The notes: generated by a model from the letters alone, not told the origin. Counted from the first letter of the stretch, positions 35,031-44,487 are shown. The stretch: DNA of 64,000 nucleotides from Acrocarpospora corrugata (GCF_009687845.1 NZ_BLAD01000079.1:1-64000); one strand, 5' to 3'. Translations and numbers: made by a program.

Positions 35031-35780
35031 ATGGCGCGTGAACAACTTCTGGCCCGGGTGTTCGTTGAGCTGGCCGACACCCTGGTCGCCGACTTCGATG
35101 TGATCGAGTTCCTGCACCTGCTCACCGAGCGATGCGTGCAGGTGCTCCAGGTGGACGCGGCCGGGCTGCTGCTCACCGATCAGGCCGATCGTCTGCAGTT
35201 GGTGGCCGCCTCCAGTGAGCAGTCCCGCCTGCTGGAGTTGTTGCAACTGCAGGCCGATCAGGGCCCGTGCCTGGACTGCTACGCCACCGGAACTCAGGTC
35301 GCCGTCGCCGACTTGGCCGCCGAAGCCGTACGGTGGCCGGTGTTCGCCGAAGCCGCCCACGAGCGGGGGTTCGCCGCGGTGCACGCGATGCCGATGCGGT
35401 TACGCGACCAGGTCATCGGCGCGCTGAACCTGTTCAGCGCCGCCCCCGGCGGCCTGGATGCCGACAGCGCGGCGCTGGGGCAGGCCTTCGCCGACGTGGC
35501 CACGATCGGGCTGCTCGGCGAGCGGGCGGCCCGGGAGCAGGCGCTGCTGTCGCAGCAGTTGCAGATCGCCCTGAACACCCGGGTCCTGATCGAGCAGGCC
35601 AAGGGCATGCTCGCCGAGCGCGGCAGCGAGTCGGTCGACGAGGCGTTCACCGCGATGCGCGCCAATGCCCGCGCCACCAACCGCAAGCTCACCGACGTCG
35701 CCCACGCCGTCATCAACGGCGAGGTCCTGCTGCCCCACCTCGCCCGTACGGGCAGGGGTGCCCGCCGCCCACCGGATTGA
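35031..35780 (+). CDS. GAF-ANTAR antitermination regulator
   Basis: 249 residues: GAF domain (~15-170, with QADQGPCLDCYATG and HAMPMRLRDQVIGALNLF) and a canonical ANTAR domain (~180-235: LNTRVLIEQAKGMLAERGS, then AFTAMRANARATNRKLTDVA). The Cys-x2-Cys in PCLDC is typical of this group and could sense redox state or metal, which is inference. A strong site, GAGAAGGGGAG, precedes the ATG. Likely co-transcribed with the GAF-ANTAR gene before it; target RNAs are unknown. Confidence 0.93.
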   Translation: MAREQLLARVFVELADTLVADFDVIEFLHLLTERCVQVLQVDAAGLLLTDQADRLQLVAASSEQSRLLELLQLQADQGPCLDCYATGTQVAVADLAAEAVRWPVFAEAAHERGFAAVHAMPMRLRDQVIGALNLFSAAPGGLDADSAALGQAFADVATIGLLGERAAREQALLSQQLQIALNTRVLIEQAKGMLAERGSESVDEAFTAMRANARATNRKLTDVAHAVINGEVLLPHLARTGRGARRPPD

Positions 35781-36025
35781 CCGTCTCCCCGCAGGCGGGA
35801 ATGACGCGGTGGCAGGCTAAGCTGCGAAGCCGATAGCAATCCATCACATCCCAGACAATTCGCACCATCTGAAGTTTGCGAACATCGTGATCTTCTGGGA
35901 GCCGCCCAGACCCCGCGGCGTCGCCGCGATGCGACCACAAGGCCTTTGAGCCCAAGCGTGCGCTTGGCGAAGATCTTGGGTCGACGCCCGCACCTTCATG
36001 TGATGCCCCGCAAGGAGTGGGCATT

Positions 36026-36373
36026 ATGACCGAGTTAACCGTCGCCAAGACCCGCCATCGCGATCACTGGGTGCTGGCGCTCACCGGTGAACTGGACGTG
36101 CTGTCCTGCCCCCAGGTACGGCGTGCGCTGGATGAATTGCTGGCCGAGGAAGAACCGCACGCCATCATCGACATCACCGGCTTGAAGTTCTGCGACGTGG
36201 CCGGCCTGCGCCTGTTCGTGACGGGCACCGGACGCTTCTTCGAAGCCGGCGGCTGGCTCCGCCTCCAGGGGGTGTGCGGCACCCTGCTGCGCCTGGCCGA
36301 ACTCCTGGCCTCCCGCAGCGTCCTGTCCTTCGCCGACGACCACACGCCGACCGCTCTGCCCGACGCGCACTGA
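36026..36373 (+). CDS. STAS-domain anti-sigma-factor antagonist-like protein without phospho-serine
   Basis: 115 residues of SpoIIAA/RsbV fold. The motif that normally reads DSSG reads DVAG here (GLKFCDVAGLRLF), so the usual phosphorylated serine is missing. It may therefore be a constitutively active antagonist or a structural STAS module. ATG 36026 is supported by AAGGAG eight bases upstream; a GTG nine bases earlier is less likely. Confidence 0.85.
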   Translation: MTELTVAKTRHRDHWVLALTGELDVLSCPQVRRALDELLAEEEPHAIIDITGLKFCDVAGLRLFVTGTGRFFEAGGWLRLQGVCGTLLRLAELLASRSVLSFADDHTPTALPDAH

Positions 36374-36683
36374 GCCGTCGTGCTCAGCCAGTTATTGGTA
36401 TGGACGGAAGGCCCTCGCCCGTGACCGGCACGGTACGAACTCCGCACGAGTTGCGGCGCTCGCCCGGCGTGACGCCCACTCGGAGCGTATGATGCTCTAC
36501 GTGTACAACTGATCGCAGATTGTGGCGATTCGCTGTGGTCTGCCACGTTCATCGTGGTGGACCGTGCCGTCCAGACCTCGCGACACACGCATCGACGCGG
36601 AGCCGACGAGAGCGCGCAGGGCCGGGATAGGGGCCTTGGCGGCCGCCCCCGCCCGGCCTGCCTGGCGCTGGTCTGGAGCGGCG
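36374..36683. other. 310-bp gap without recognisable gene
   Basis: Between the two plus-strand STAS genes. Both strands carry only short open frames with unlikely residue composition. I see no clear terminator or promoter beyond a modest AT-rich patch near 36485-36520. Confidence 0.5.
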
Positions 36684-37007
36684 ATGAACGCCTTGGTGGT
36701 CTCAACCACGCGGCTTAACGGATTCGTCGTTGTGACGCCCGCGGGGGAGGTGGACCTCGTGGGCAAACCGCTGCTGTACGGGTGCGTCCGGGCGGCATTG
36801 CGCACCCATCACGAGGGGCTGCTGGTCATCGAACTGTCGGCGGTGACGTTCATGGACGCGCAAGGGCTGTCCGCGCTGGTGCTCAGCAGACGGCACGCGG
36901 TCAGACACCAGCGGGCGCTGGCGCTGGCCGGGGTGCCTGACGCCGTGCGGCGGCTTCTGCAGATCACCGCACTGAGCAGCAGCTTCACTCTGATGGCATG
37001 GCCGTAG
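36684..37007 (+). CDS. STAS-domain protein without phospho-serine
   Basis: 107 residues with RsbV-like fold: GFVVVTPAGEVDLVGKPLL, then VTFMDAQGLSALVLSRR. The DSSG serine position is occupied by Gln/Ala (DAQG), as in other non-phosphorylatable STAS proteins. GGAG lies five bases before the ATG. Its 3' end overlaps the convergent small gene by 23 bases. Confidence 0.85.
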   Translation: MNALVVSTTRLNGFVVVTPAGEVDLVGKPLLYGCVRAALRTHHEGLLVIELSAVTFMDAQGLSALVLSRRHAVRHQRALALAGVPDAVRRLLQITALSSSFTLMAWP

Positions 37008-37287
37008 ACCCGGTGATCGGGGAGACCTGGATGGCCGCGTCGAGTTGGGTGATCGCGTCGATCTGGGTGACCGAGAGCAGTGGGAGGCCGATGTCGCGCA
37101 GTGTGCGCAGTAGTCCGTGGAGGGCCGCCTGGTCGATGACGGGGCCTTCGATGACGGTGGTGCCGTCGGCCTGGGTGGTGAGGGTCATTCCGTCGAACCG
37201 CGCCGCCCAGCGTGCGGCGAGGTGGCCTTTGAGACGGATTTCGTACCGACTGGGGTGGTGCGCGTGGTCGGCTGCCGTGTCGGTCAT
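36985..37287 (-). CDS. Conserved small actinobacterial protein, unknown function
   Basis: 100 residues. The pattern SRYEIRLKGHLAARWAARF, then DGTTVIEGPVIDQAALHGLL and RDIGLPLLSVTQID is one I know from many uncharacterised actinobacterial proteins that lie near signalling genes. No signal peptide or membrane helix. The gene is antisense to the end of the STAS gene. Function unknown. Confidence 0.82.
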   Translation of the reverse strand: MTDTAADHAHHPSRYEIRLKGHLAARWAARFDGMTLTTQADGTTVIEGPVIDQAALHGLLRTLRDIGLPLLSVTQIDAITQLDAAIQVSPITGSTAMPSE

Positions 37288-37465
37288 GGGGTTCCTCTCG
37301 CCTTGCTTGCCGGAGGGTTCCCGCTGGGCTTCTTCGGGATGACCGCAAGGTAGGAGCTGATGTGGTGAGTCGGCATCACCACATGTGGTGAGTGGCGTGG
37401 TGATTTCGGAGGGCGCGCCGGGCGGTCGCCACGACGACTCCCCTCAGTCACTCCGGGCTGCCAGA

Positions 37466-37852
37466 TTAGTTCAGGGCGTCTTCGACGGAGTCGTACAAGT
37501 GGAGGCGGTTGAGGATGCCCAGTTGGGTGAGGAGGCGGAGGAGGCGGGGGGTGGGGGCGCAGAAGGCTGTTTCTGTGCGGCGGTGGGCGTCCAGCAGGAT
37601 TTGCAGGCCGGAGCTGTCGATGAAGGTGAGGCCGGAGAGGTCGAACAGGATGTGGCGGGTGAGGTGTTTCTCGACGAGGTCGCGGAAGGCGGGCTCGGCC
37701 AAGGCGTCAATTTCGCCTTCGACGGTGATCAGTGTGTACTGATCCCGCGTGCGGCTGACCAGCCGGAAGTGTTTGGCGGAGAAGGCGGAATCTTCCGCCC
37801 ATGGGCCTAGCGGCGACATGTCGCCTTCGTGACGATTCTCCGCAGCGGCCAC
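37466..37852 (-). CDS. STAS-domain anti-sigma-factor antagonist
   Basis: 128 residues; LFDLSGLTFIDSSGLQILLD holds the canonical serine phosphorylation site of RsbV/SpoIIAA antagonists, so it can take part in a partner-switching cascade with an anti-sigma kinase encoded elsewhere. GTG 37852 is preferred because AGGAG lies six bases upstream; ATG 37819 would remove eleven residues. It is divergent from the histidine kinase gene and shares the operator-like region between them. Confidence 0.88.
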   Translation of the reverse strand: MAAAENRHEGDMSPLGPWAEDSAFSAKHFRLVSRTRDQYTLITVEGEIDALAEPAFRDLVEKHLTRHILFDLSGLTFIDSSGLQILLDAHRRTETAFCAPTPRLLRLLTQLGILNRLHLYDSVEDALN

Positions 37853-37888
37853 ATGATTCTCCTGAGCTGACGATTCAACCAGGATGAG

Positions 37889-37929
37889 TATCCCCGAAGG
37901 TGGGGCCAGCACTACCCCACACTGGGATA
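37889..37929. promoter_or_regulatory. Nested palindrome in the STAS / histidine-kinase divergent region
   Basis: Outer arms TATCCC (37889-37894) and GGGATA (37924-37929) and inner arms GTGGGG (37900-37905) and CCCCAC (37915-37920) share nearly the same centre. This layout suits binding of a response-regulator dimer, probably the NarL-type regulator encoded downstream. Confidence 0.5.
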
Positions 37930-37973
37930 CCTCCGTCATGTCGCGTCGTCGTGGCGGTCCCTACCGTAGGAGC

Positions 37974-39221
37974 ATGGCAACCTCGATCGAGATGACCAGT
38001 CCATGGGAGCGGGTGCGCGGGCACTGGGCGGGGCCGGTCTGGCTGCGAACCGCGCACGTGGTGACGGGGCTTCCGATCGCGCTGGCGGCGGCTGCCGTGA
38101 TCGTCGGGCTGACGGTGGCGTCGGTGGTGCTGATCTGGACGATCGTGGTGCCGGTGGTCTCGTTGATGCTTTTGTTCTGGTCGGTGCCGATTTTCACCCG
38201 GGTGCAGCGGAACCGGTTCAACGCCTTTCTCGGGATGGAGATCCCGCAGGTGCCGCGCCGGGTCGCGGTCAGCTGGAATCCGTTCAAGATGCTGTATCAG
38301 GAGGCCCGGGTGCTGAGCACCTGGCGGCAGCTCGGGTACCATCTGCTGGCTCCGCTGATCGCTGGGATCGGGTCGTTTCTGGTGGTTCTGGCCTGGTCGG
38401 GGGCGCTGGTGGCGATCGCGATCGCCGTACAGATCTGGGTTGAGGACGGGACCACCTGGAGGGGCACGCTGGCCATGCTGGTGGCGATGGGGTTGCTGGT
38501 CACCGGGCCGTGGGTGGCGCGGGGGGTGACGGCGCTGGATGAGTACGCGGCGGCGACGTTGCTGGGGCCGAGCCTCAAGGAGAAGCTGGCGCAGCGGGTG
38601 GAGACGCTCAGAGAGAGCCGGGCGGAAGTGATCGACGCGGCCGACACCGAGCGGCGCAGGATCGAGCGGGACCTGCATGACGGGACGCAGCAGCGGCTGG
38701 TGTGGCTGGCGATGAACCTCGGGATGGCGCGGGCCACGCTGAGCGATCTGCCGGATCCGGCGGCCAAGTTGATCGCGCAGGCGCATGAGGAGGCCAAACT
38801 GGCGCTCAAGGAGTTGCGCGATCTGGTGCAGGGGTTGCATCCGGCGGTTCTGAACGATCAGGGGCTGGACGCGGCGTTGTCGGGTATCGCGGCTCGCGCG
38901 CCGGTGCCGGTGCGGTTGCAGGTGGCCGTGGACGAGCGGGTCAGTCCGACGATCGAGGCGGTGGCGTTCTTCGTGGTTTCCGAAGCGTTGACCAATATCG
39001 CCAAGCACGCGAAGGCGTCCGGCGCGCAGGTGATCGTGTGGCGGGAGGGCGAGCGGCTGAACCTGGTGGTGCACGACGACGGCGCGGGCGGCGCGGATCC
39101 GGCCAAGGGCAGCGGGTTGCGCGGGCTGGCCCAGCGGGTCGGGTCCGTCGACGGGGAGCTGCGCATCGACAGCCCGGCGGGCGGGCCGACCACGATCCGG
39201 GTGGAGTTGCCATGCGCGTAG
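37974..39221 (+). CDS. NarL-type sensor histidine kinase
   Basis: 415 residues: membrane segments (~35-75 and ~120-180) then a HisKA_3 domain with phospho-acceptor H235 in ERDLHDGTQQRLVWLAMNLG, and a HATPase domain ending LRGLAQRVGSVDGELRIDSP. It has an N-terminal sensor-like domain often found beside PspC/LiaS-type systems. The start is uncertain: ATG 37974 sits very close to AGGAG, ATG 37992 is an alternative. It overlaps its response regulator by ten bases. Confidence 0.92.
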   Translation: MATSIEMTSPWERVRGHWAGPVWLRTAHVVTGLPIALAAAAVIVGLTVASVVLIWTIVVPVVSLMLLFWSVPIFTRVQRNRFNAFLGMEIPQVPRRVAVSWNPFKMLYQEARVLSTWRQLGYHLLAPLIAGIGSFLVVLAWSGALVAIAIAVQIWVEDGTTWRGTLAMLVAMGLLVTGPWVARGVTALDEYAAATLLGPSLKEKLAQRVETLRESRAEVIDAADTERRRIERDLHDGTQQRLVWLAMNLGMARATLSDLPDPAAKLIAQAHEEAKLALKELRDLVQGLHPAVLNDQGLDAALSGIAARAPVPVRLQVAVDERVSPTIEAVAFFVVSEALTNIAKHAKASGAQVIVWREGERLNLVVHDDGAGGADPAKGSGLRGLAQRVGSVDGELRIDSPAGGPTTIRVELPCA

Positions 39222-39856
39222 TCCTCGCGGAGGACTCGGTGCTGCTCCGGGAGGGGCTCGTCTGGTTGCTCAGGTCGGCCGGGATCGACGTGGTGGCGGC
39301 CGTCGCCGACGCGGAAGGGCTGCTCCGCGCGGTCGACGCCGACCTCCCCGACCTGGTCGTCACCGATGTACGGATGCCGCCCTCACACACCGACGAAGGT
39401 CTGCGCGCCGCCCTGGTGCTCCGCCGCCAGCACCCTGACCTGGCCATTCTGGTGCTCTCCCAGTACGTCGAGGAGCGGTACGCGACGCAGCTGCTCTCCT
39501 CGGCCACCAGTGGCATCGGCTACCTGCTCAAGGACCGGGTGGCCGACGTGCCGGAGTTCCTGGACGCGCTTCGCCGGGTCGCGGCCGGTGGCACCGCGCT
39601 CGATCCTGAGGTGGTGGCCCAGCTGCTGCTGCGCCGGCACAGCGACCCACTGGACCGGCTGACCCGGCGTGAGCGCGAGGTGCTCGCGCTGATCGCGGAG
39701 GGCAGGTCCAACACGGCGATCGCCGAGACGCTGGTGGTGTCGGAGAGCGCGGTCGGCAAGCACATCAACAACATTTTCACCAAGCTGGAGCTGCCGGGGG
39801 CCGAGAAGGACCATCGGCGGGTGCTGGCCGTGCTCCGCTTCCTGAAGGTGAGCTGA
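39212..39856 (+). CDS. NarL/FixJ-family response regulator
   Basis: 214 residues: receiver domain with phosphorylation site D52 (LVVTDVRMP) and a LuxR-type helix-turn-helix (LTRREREVLALIAEGRSNTA, then VSESAVGKHINNIF). It is the partner of the overlapping kinase gene. GGAGTTGCC precedes the ATG. Candidate binding site: the nested palindrome at 37889-37929. Confidence 0.94.
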   Translation: MRVVLAEDSVLLREGLVWLLRSAGIDVVAAVADAEGLLRAVDADLPDLVVTDVRMPPSHTDEGLRAALVLRRQHPDLAILVLSQYVEERYATQLLSSATSGIGYLLKDRVADVPEFLDALRRVAAGGTALDPEVVAQLLLRRHSDPLDRLTRREREVLALIAEGRSNTAIAETLVVSESAVGKHINNIFTKLELPGAEKDHRRVLAVLRFLKVS

Positions 39857-39857
39857 G

Positions 39858-40262
39858 ATGCGGGTCCGGGTCTGGCGGATCGTGGGCGGCCTGTTCACCG
39901 CGATCGTGGTGATCTCCGTGGCTATGGCGGTCCGGGGGGAGATCCTCTGGCAGGGGGGTCTGGACGGTTCCGCGTACTCGCCGCTGCGTTCCTCGCAGCG
40001 CACCGAGATCGTCACCGATGTGTACGACTTCGCCGAGCGGACCCTCATCGTGCGGGCCGGTGGGAACGTGAAGGTGAACGTGGTGCCCGGCCCGGACGGG
40101 CGGCTCACCATCCGGCGCGAGCTCTCCTGGACCGATATGCCGCCGAACGCCCGGCAGTTCTGGAACGGCCGGACCCTGCGGATCGAGGTCTCCTGCCGCG
40201 TCGGTTGCTCCGCCGTGTACACGCTGAGCGTGCCCGCCGCCGTCGAGGTCGAACGGCTCTGA
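39858..40262 (+). CDS. Small membrane-anchored protein, possible truncated DUF4097-type protein
   Basis: 134 residues with one N-terminal membrane helix (~8-25) and an extracytoplasmic beta-rich part (RTLIVRAGGNVKVNVVPGPD, SCRVGCSAVYTLSVPAAVEV). It begins one base after the response regulator stop, so it belongs to that operon. Homologous adhesin-like proteins that I recall continue well past VPAAVEV; here a stop follows at once, suggesting C-terminal truncation or a short natural variant. Function unknown. Confidence 0.75.
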   Translation: MRVRVWRIVGGLFTAIVVISVAMAVRGEILWQGGLDGSAYSPLRSSQRTEIVTDVYDFAERTLIVRAGGNVKVNVVPGPDGRLTIRRELSWTDMPPNARQFWNGRTLRIEVSCRVGCSAVYTLSVPAAVEVERL

Positions 40263-40274
40263 GCGGGCCCCGGC

Positions 40275-40305
40275 TTGCCTGAGGAATACCATAGGGGGGT
40301 ATGGT
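40275..40305 (+). promoter_or_regulatory. Copper operon promoter with CsoR operator
   Basis: ATACC-N7-GGTAT with a central run of G (40286-40302) closely resembles known CsoR operators, e.g. ATACCCTACGGGGGTAT of Bacillus copZA. It lies between TTGCCT (40275-40280) and TATGGT (40300-40305), which are 19 bp apart. Confidence 0.85.
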
Positions 40306-40329
40306 GTTCCTTGAGTTGGAGGCGATGAC

Positions 40330-40611
40330 ATGCACGGTTACACCGGCAACAAGCAGGATCACCTGAAGCGACTGCGCCGGATCGAAGGGCAGATCCGGGG
40401 GCTGCAGCGCATGGTCGAGGCGGACGACTACTGCATCGACGTCCTGACCCAGGTGTCGGCCGCGAACCGGGCGCTGCAGTCGTTCGCGCTCGCCCTGCTC
40501 GACGAGCATCTCGCGCACTGCGTCGCCGAAGCCACCGCCAAGGGCGGCCCGGAGGCCGACGCCAAGGTGAAGGAAGCCTCGGCGGCCATCGCGCGGCTCG
40601 TCCGTTCGTGA
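40330..40611 (+). CDS. csoR: CsoR copper-sensing repressor
   Basis: 93 residues, all-helical CsoR/RcnR family. The Cu(I) ligands are present as C35, H60 and C64 (YC, EHLAHC), the Cys-His-Cys signature of copper sensors. It binds the operator immediately upstream and releases it on Cu(I) binding, controlling the four genes of this operon. Motif HLKRLRRIEGQIRGLQRMVE is the classic N-terminal helix. Confidence 0.95.
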   Translation: MHGYTGNKQDHLKRLRRIEGQIRGLQRMVEADDYCIDVLTQVSAANRALQSFALALLDEHLAHCVAEATAKGGPEADAKVKEASAAIARLVRS

Positions 40612-40643
40612 TCCATTCCATTCGAGATCTTCAAGGACTTCAT

Positions 40644-40853
40644 ATGACCACCAGCACGTTCACCGTCACCGGCATGACCTGCGGCCACTGCGCCTCGTCC
40701 GTCCGCGAGGAGGTCGGCGGCATCCCGGGCGTCACCGCCGTCAACGTGGACCTGCCCACCGGCCTGCTCACCGTCACCGCCGACTCCCCCGTCGACTCCG
40801 AGGCCGTCACCCGGGCCGTCGCGGAGGCGGGGTACTCGGTCACGACACCATGA
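40644..40853 (+). CDS. copZ: CopZ-type copper chaperone
   Basis: 69 residues comprising one heavy-metal-associated domain with the Cu(I)-binding motif MTCGHC and the ferredoxin-like fold pattern ending AVAEAGYSV. It passes Cu(I) to CopA and can load CsoR. AAGGA precedes the ATG. Its stop overlaps the next start as ATGA. Confidence 0.95.
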   Translation: MTTSTFTVTGMTCGHCASSVREEVGGIPGVTAVNVDLPTGLLTVTADSPVDSEAVTRAVAEAGYSVTTP

Positions 40854-41959
40854 AGCCCGGAGCGAAGCCGGACGCCGGGGGCGGTTCGAAGCCCGGCGTG
40901 ACGCCTGCGACGGAGCCCGTGGTGGCGGCGACGCGGTCCGCCGCGAAGCCGGGCGTGAAGACTTCGGTCAAGCTGGGCGCTTATGTTGTCGGGTTGGCCG
41001 TGGTGTTCGGCGGAGCGCTGGGTGTCGGCGCTCTGGTCGGACCCGTGGCCTCGGAACCAACCTCAAGTCACGAAATTTCGGGACAAAGTGGGGGGCACAC
41101 GGACGCCGGCTCGCAAGGTCAGGCGGATTCCGCCGCGCACGGCGTCGGGGACTCGGGCTCACCGGGCAATGGCGGCTCGGGCTCGCATGGTCACGGAGAC
41201 TCCGGCGACGGCGACTCTGCGGCGCAGGGTCATGGGCAGGCGGGGGCCGTGCAGCAGGTTCCCCGGGGGTTGCAGGTGTCGGAGCGAGGGTTCGCGCTGG
41301 TGCCTGAGAGCTCGACGATCGTTCCTGGTGAGAAGACTGATTTCCGGTTCAGTGTGGCCGGGGTGGATGGGCGACCGCTCACCGCGTACAAGACGGAGCA
41401 TGAGAAGAAGCTGCACTTCATCGTGGTTTCTCGGGATCTGGGGCGGTTTCAGCATCTGCATCCGGAGTTGGGTGGCGATGGGGTGTGGTCGGTGCCGTTG
41501 GAGCTTCCGGCCGCTGGGACCTATCGGGCGTTCGCTGATTTCGTCCCCGAGCAGGGGGAGAATCTGACCCTGGGTGTCGATCTGTTCGCGCCCGGCGAGT
41601 TCCGGCCGGAGCCGGCTCCCGGAAGTACTCGTATGGCCGTCGTCGACGGTTACGAGGTGACTCTCATCGGTGATCTCGCTCCCGGTGCGGCGAGCAAGCT
41701 CACCGTTTCCGTCGCCAAGGACGGCAAGCCCGTCACCGATCTTCAGCCGTACCTGGGCGCGTACGGGCATCTGGTGGCGCTGCGCTCGGGTGACCTGGCC
41801 TACCTGCACGTCCATCCGGAACCCTCGCCCACCCCCGGCCCGGAGATCACCTTCCATACCGAGGTGCCGAGTCAGGGCGGTTACCGGCTGTTTCTTGATT
41901 TCCAGCATGGCGGCAAGGTCCGTACCGCGGACTTCACCGTCCAGGCGCATCAGCACTGA
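40850..41959 (+). CDS. Exported His-rich protein of copper operon
   Basis: 369 residues. An N-terminal cytoplasmic tail and one membrane helix (~40-66) are followed by a ~60-residue Gly/Ser/His/Asp-rich segment ([20 protein letters not shown] region) and a beta-rich extracytoplasmic domain with [10 protein letters not shown] and YLHVHPEPS, two HxHPE motifs likely to bind metal. Position between copZ and copA with an ATGA overlap argues for periplasmic-side copper binding or delivery. The low-complexity linker resembles other expansions in this genome. I know similar proteins only as uncharacterised. Confidence 0.8.
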   Translation: MKPGAKPDAGGGSKPGVTPATEPVVAATRSAAKPGVKTSVKLGAYVVGLAVVFGGALGVGALVGPVASEPTSSHEISGQSGGHTDAGSQGQADSAAHGVGDSGSPGNGGSGSHGHGDSGDGDSAAQGHGQAGAVQQVPRGLQVSERGFALVPESSTIVPGEKTDFRFSVAGVDGRPLTAYKTEHEKKLHFIVVSRDLGRFQHLHPELGGDGVWSVPLELPAAGTYRAFADFVPEQGENLTLGVDLFAPGEFRPEPAPGSTRMAVVDGYEVTLIGDLAPGAASKLTVSVAKDGKPVTDLQPYLGAYGHLVALRSGDLAYLHVHPEPSPTPGPEITFHTEVPSQGGYRLFLDFQHGGKVRTADFTVQAHQH

Positions 41960-41973
41960 GGGAGGAGCAGACG

Positions 41974-44487
41974 ATGACGATCATCACCGACGACCGGGCC
42001 AGGCACGCGATCGAACTCTCGATCACGGGCATGACCTGCGCGTCCTGCGCCAACCGGATCGAACGCAAACTCAACAGAATGGACGGCGTCTCGGCCACGG
42101 TGAACTACGCCACCGAGAAGGCCACCGTCAGCTTCGCCCCCGAAGTCACGCCGGACGCGCTGATCAGCGAGGTACGCAAAGCCGGATACGACGCCGCCCT
42201 CCCCTCAACCGCAGCGGAACCCGAAGAGATCGACGACCTGAAGCCGCTCCGCGACCGCCTGATCATCTCGGTCGTCTTGGCGGTTCCGGTGATCGCGATG
42301 GCGATGGTCCCCGCGCTCCAGTTCACCAACTGGCAGTGGCTCTCCCTCACCCTCGCCGCGCCCGTCGTCGCGTACGGCGGCCTGCCGTTCCACCGGGCCG
42401 CCTGGACCAACCTCCGGCACGGCGCGGCCACCATGGACACGCTGATCTCCCTCGGCACCCTGGCCGCCCTCGGCTGGTCGCTGTGGGCGCTGTTCTTCGG
42501 CACGGCCGGCACCCCCGGCATGACCCACCCGTTCACCTTCACCGTGGCCAGAACCGACGGCTCGGCCAACATCTACCTGGAGGCCGCCGCCGGGGTGACC
42601 GCGTTCGTCCTGGCCGGCCGCTACTTCGAGGCCCGCGCCAAACGCCGCGCGGGTTCGGCCCTGCGCGCCCTGCTCGACCTGGGCGCCAAGGACGTGGCCG
42701 TCCTCCGCGACGGCCACGAGACCCGCGTCCCCACCGACCAACTCGCCGTCGGCGACCTCTTCGTGGTACGCCCCGGCGAGAAGATCGCCACTGACGGCGT
42801 GGTCGAGGAGGGCGGCTCCGCCGTCGACGTCTCCATGCTCACCGGCGAACCCGTTCCGGTGGAGGTAACCCCCGGCGACCCGGTCACCGGAGCCACCCTC
42901 AACACCTCCGGCCGGCTGGTCGTCCGCGCCACCCGCATCGGCGCCGACACCCAGTTGGCGCAGATGGCCATCCTGGTCGAGGCCGCCCAAGCCGGGAAAG
43001 CCCAGGTCCAACGCCTGGCCGACCGCATCTCCGGAGTCTTCGTCCCGATCGTGATCGCCCTCGCGGCGGCCACGCTGGGCTTCTGGCTCGGCACCGGTGG
43101 CGGCGCATCGGCGGCGTTCACCGCAGCCGTCGCTGTACTGATCATCGCCTGCCCCTGCGCCCTCGGCCTCGCCACCCCCACCGCCCTCCTGGTCGGCACC
43201 GGCCGCGGCGCCCAACTGGGCATCCTCATCAAGGGCCCCGAAGTCCTGGAATCCACCCGAACCGTCGACACCATCGTCCTGGACAAAACCGGCACGGTCA
43301 CCGAGGGCCGAATGGCCCTGATCGACGTAATCCCCGCCCCCGGCGAAACCCGCGACGAGGTCCTACGCCTCGCCGCATCCCTCGAACACGCCTCCGAACA
43401 CCCCATCGCCAAGGCCATCACCAACTCCTGGCGCGACTCACCCGCCCGACACACCGTCCTCGTGGGACGACCAGAGCTGATCGGCGACCTACCTCTCCCC
43501 CGAGACTTCGCCAACTTCAACGGTTTCGAAGCGACCAACACCCGAACCGACCTCGGGAAACAACCGAAGCCGGTCGACGACCTCGCCGACTTCGAAGAGT
43601 TCGATGATCGAACCGACCTCGGAAAGCAACCGAAGCCAGTCAGCGACCTGCCCGTCCCGCAACACGTCGACGACCTCGCCAACCTCGAAGAGTTCGATGA
43701 TCGAACCGACCTCGGAAAGCAACCGAAGCCAGTCAGCGATCTGCCCGTCCCGCAACACTTCGCCAACCTCGAAGGGCTTGGGGTTCGGGGAGTGGTTGAG
43801 GGTCGGACCGTCCTCGTGGGACGGCCGAAGTTGGTGGGTGAGTTGCCGCCGGAGCTTGTGGTCGTGTGGGACCAGGCGCAGGCCGTTGGGCGGACCGCGG
43901 TGGCGGTGGGCTGGGATGGGGAGGCGCGTGGGGTCATCACTGTGGCCGACACCGTCAAGGCGACGTCGGCCGAGGCGATTCGGAGTCTGCGAGGGCTCGG
44001 GCTGACGCCGATCCTGCTGACCGGGGATCATCAGGCCGCCGCGGAAGCCGTGGCCGCGGAGGTTGGTATCGCGGTCGAGCACGTCATCGCGGGTGTGCTG
44101 CCCGCCGACAAGGTGGACGTCGTGAAGCGGCTCCAGGCCGAGGGCAGGACCGTCGCGATGGTCGGTGACGGGGTCAACGACGCGGCGGCGCTGGCGCAGG
44201 CCGATCTGGGGCTGGCCATGGGTACCGGGACGGACGCGGCCATCCAGGCCGCCGATCTCACCCTGGTCCGGGGCGACCTGCGGGTGACCGCGACAGCCAT
44301 CCGACTGGCCAGACGCACCCTCCGGGTGATCAAGGGCAACCTGTTCTGGGCGTTCGCCTACAACGTGGCCGCCCTGCCGCTGGCAGCTCTCGGCCTGCTC
44401 AACCCGATGATCGCCGGCGCGACCATGGCACTGTCGTCGGCGTTCGTGGTGGCCAACAGCCTGCGCCTGCGGGCATTCAAGGCGTGA
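41974..44487 (+). CDS. copA: CopA-type Cu(I)-exporting P1B ATPase with internal repeat expansion
   Basis: 837 residues: HMA domain (C22, C25 in MTCASC), CPC transport motif (393-395), phosphorylation site D437 (DKTGTVTEG), HP motif (476-477), GDGVNDAAA (731-738). It pumps Cu(I) out of the cytoplasm. The nucleotide-binding domain is interrupted at residues ~495-612. There [13 protein letters not shown] and [13 protein letters not shown] are two versions of one motif exactly 118 codons apart, with a partly tandem 31-residue unit between them. Without this the length would be ~719, normal for the family. Before the repeat, codons end mostly in C (19 of 20 at 43141-43200); after it mostly in G (13 of 20 at 43801-43860). 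Confidence 0.95.
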   Translation: MTIITDDRARHAIELSITGMTCASCANRIERKLNRMDGVSATVNYATEKATVSFAPEVTPDALISEVRKAGYDAALPSTAAEPEEIDDLKPLRDRLIISVVLAVPVIAMAMVPALQFTNWQWLSLTLAAPVVAYGGLPFHRAAWTNLRHGAATMDTLISLGTLAALGWSLWALFFGTAGTPGMTHPFTFTVARTDGSANIYLEAAAGVTAFVLAGRYFEARAKRRAGSALRALLDLGAKDVAVLRDGHETRVPTDQLAVGDLFVVRPGEKIATDGVVEEGGSAVDVSMLTGEPVPVEVTPGDPVTGATLNTSGRLVVRATRIGADTQLAQMAILVEAAQAGKAQVQRLADRISGVFVPIVIALAAATLGFWLGTGGGASAAFTAAVAVLIIACPCALGLATPTALLVGTGRGAQLGILIKGPEVLESTRTVDTIVLDKTGTVTEGRMALIDVIPAPGETRDEVLRLAASLEHASEHPIAKAITNSWRDSPARHTVLVGRPELIGDLPLPRDFANFNGFEATNTRTDLGKQPKPVDDLADFEEFDDRTDLGKQPKPVSDLPVPQHVDDLANLEEFDDRTDLGKQPKPVSDLPVPQHFANLEGLGVRGVVEGRTVLVGRPKLVGELPPELVVVWDQAQAVGRTAVAVGWDGEARGVITVADTVKATSAEAIRSLRGLGLTPILLTGDHQAAAEAVAAEVGIAVEHVIAGVLPADKVDVVKRLQAEGRTVAMVGDGVNDAAALAQADLGLAMGTGTDAAIQAADLTLVRGDLRVTATAIRLARRTLRVIKGNLFWAFAYNVAALPLAALGLLNPMIAGATMALSSAFVVANSLRLRAFKA
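43537..43770 (+). repeat. In-frame tandem repeat inside copA
   Basis: A 93-bp unit at 43594-43686 is repeated nearly perfectly at 43687-43770 (minus nine bases); a diverged partial copy precedes them from about 43537. The unit encodes [19 protein letters not shown] and flanking residues. All copies keep the reading frame. Confidence 0.9.
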
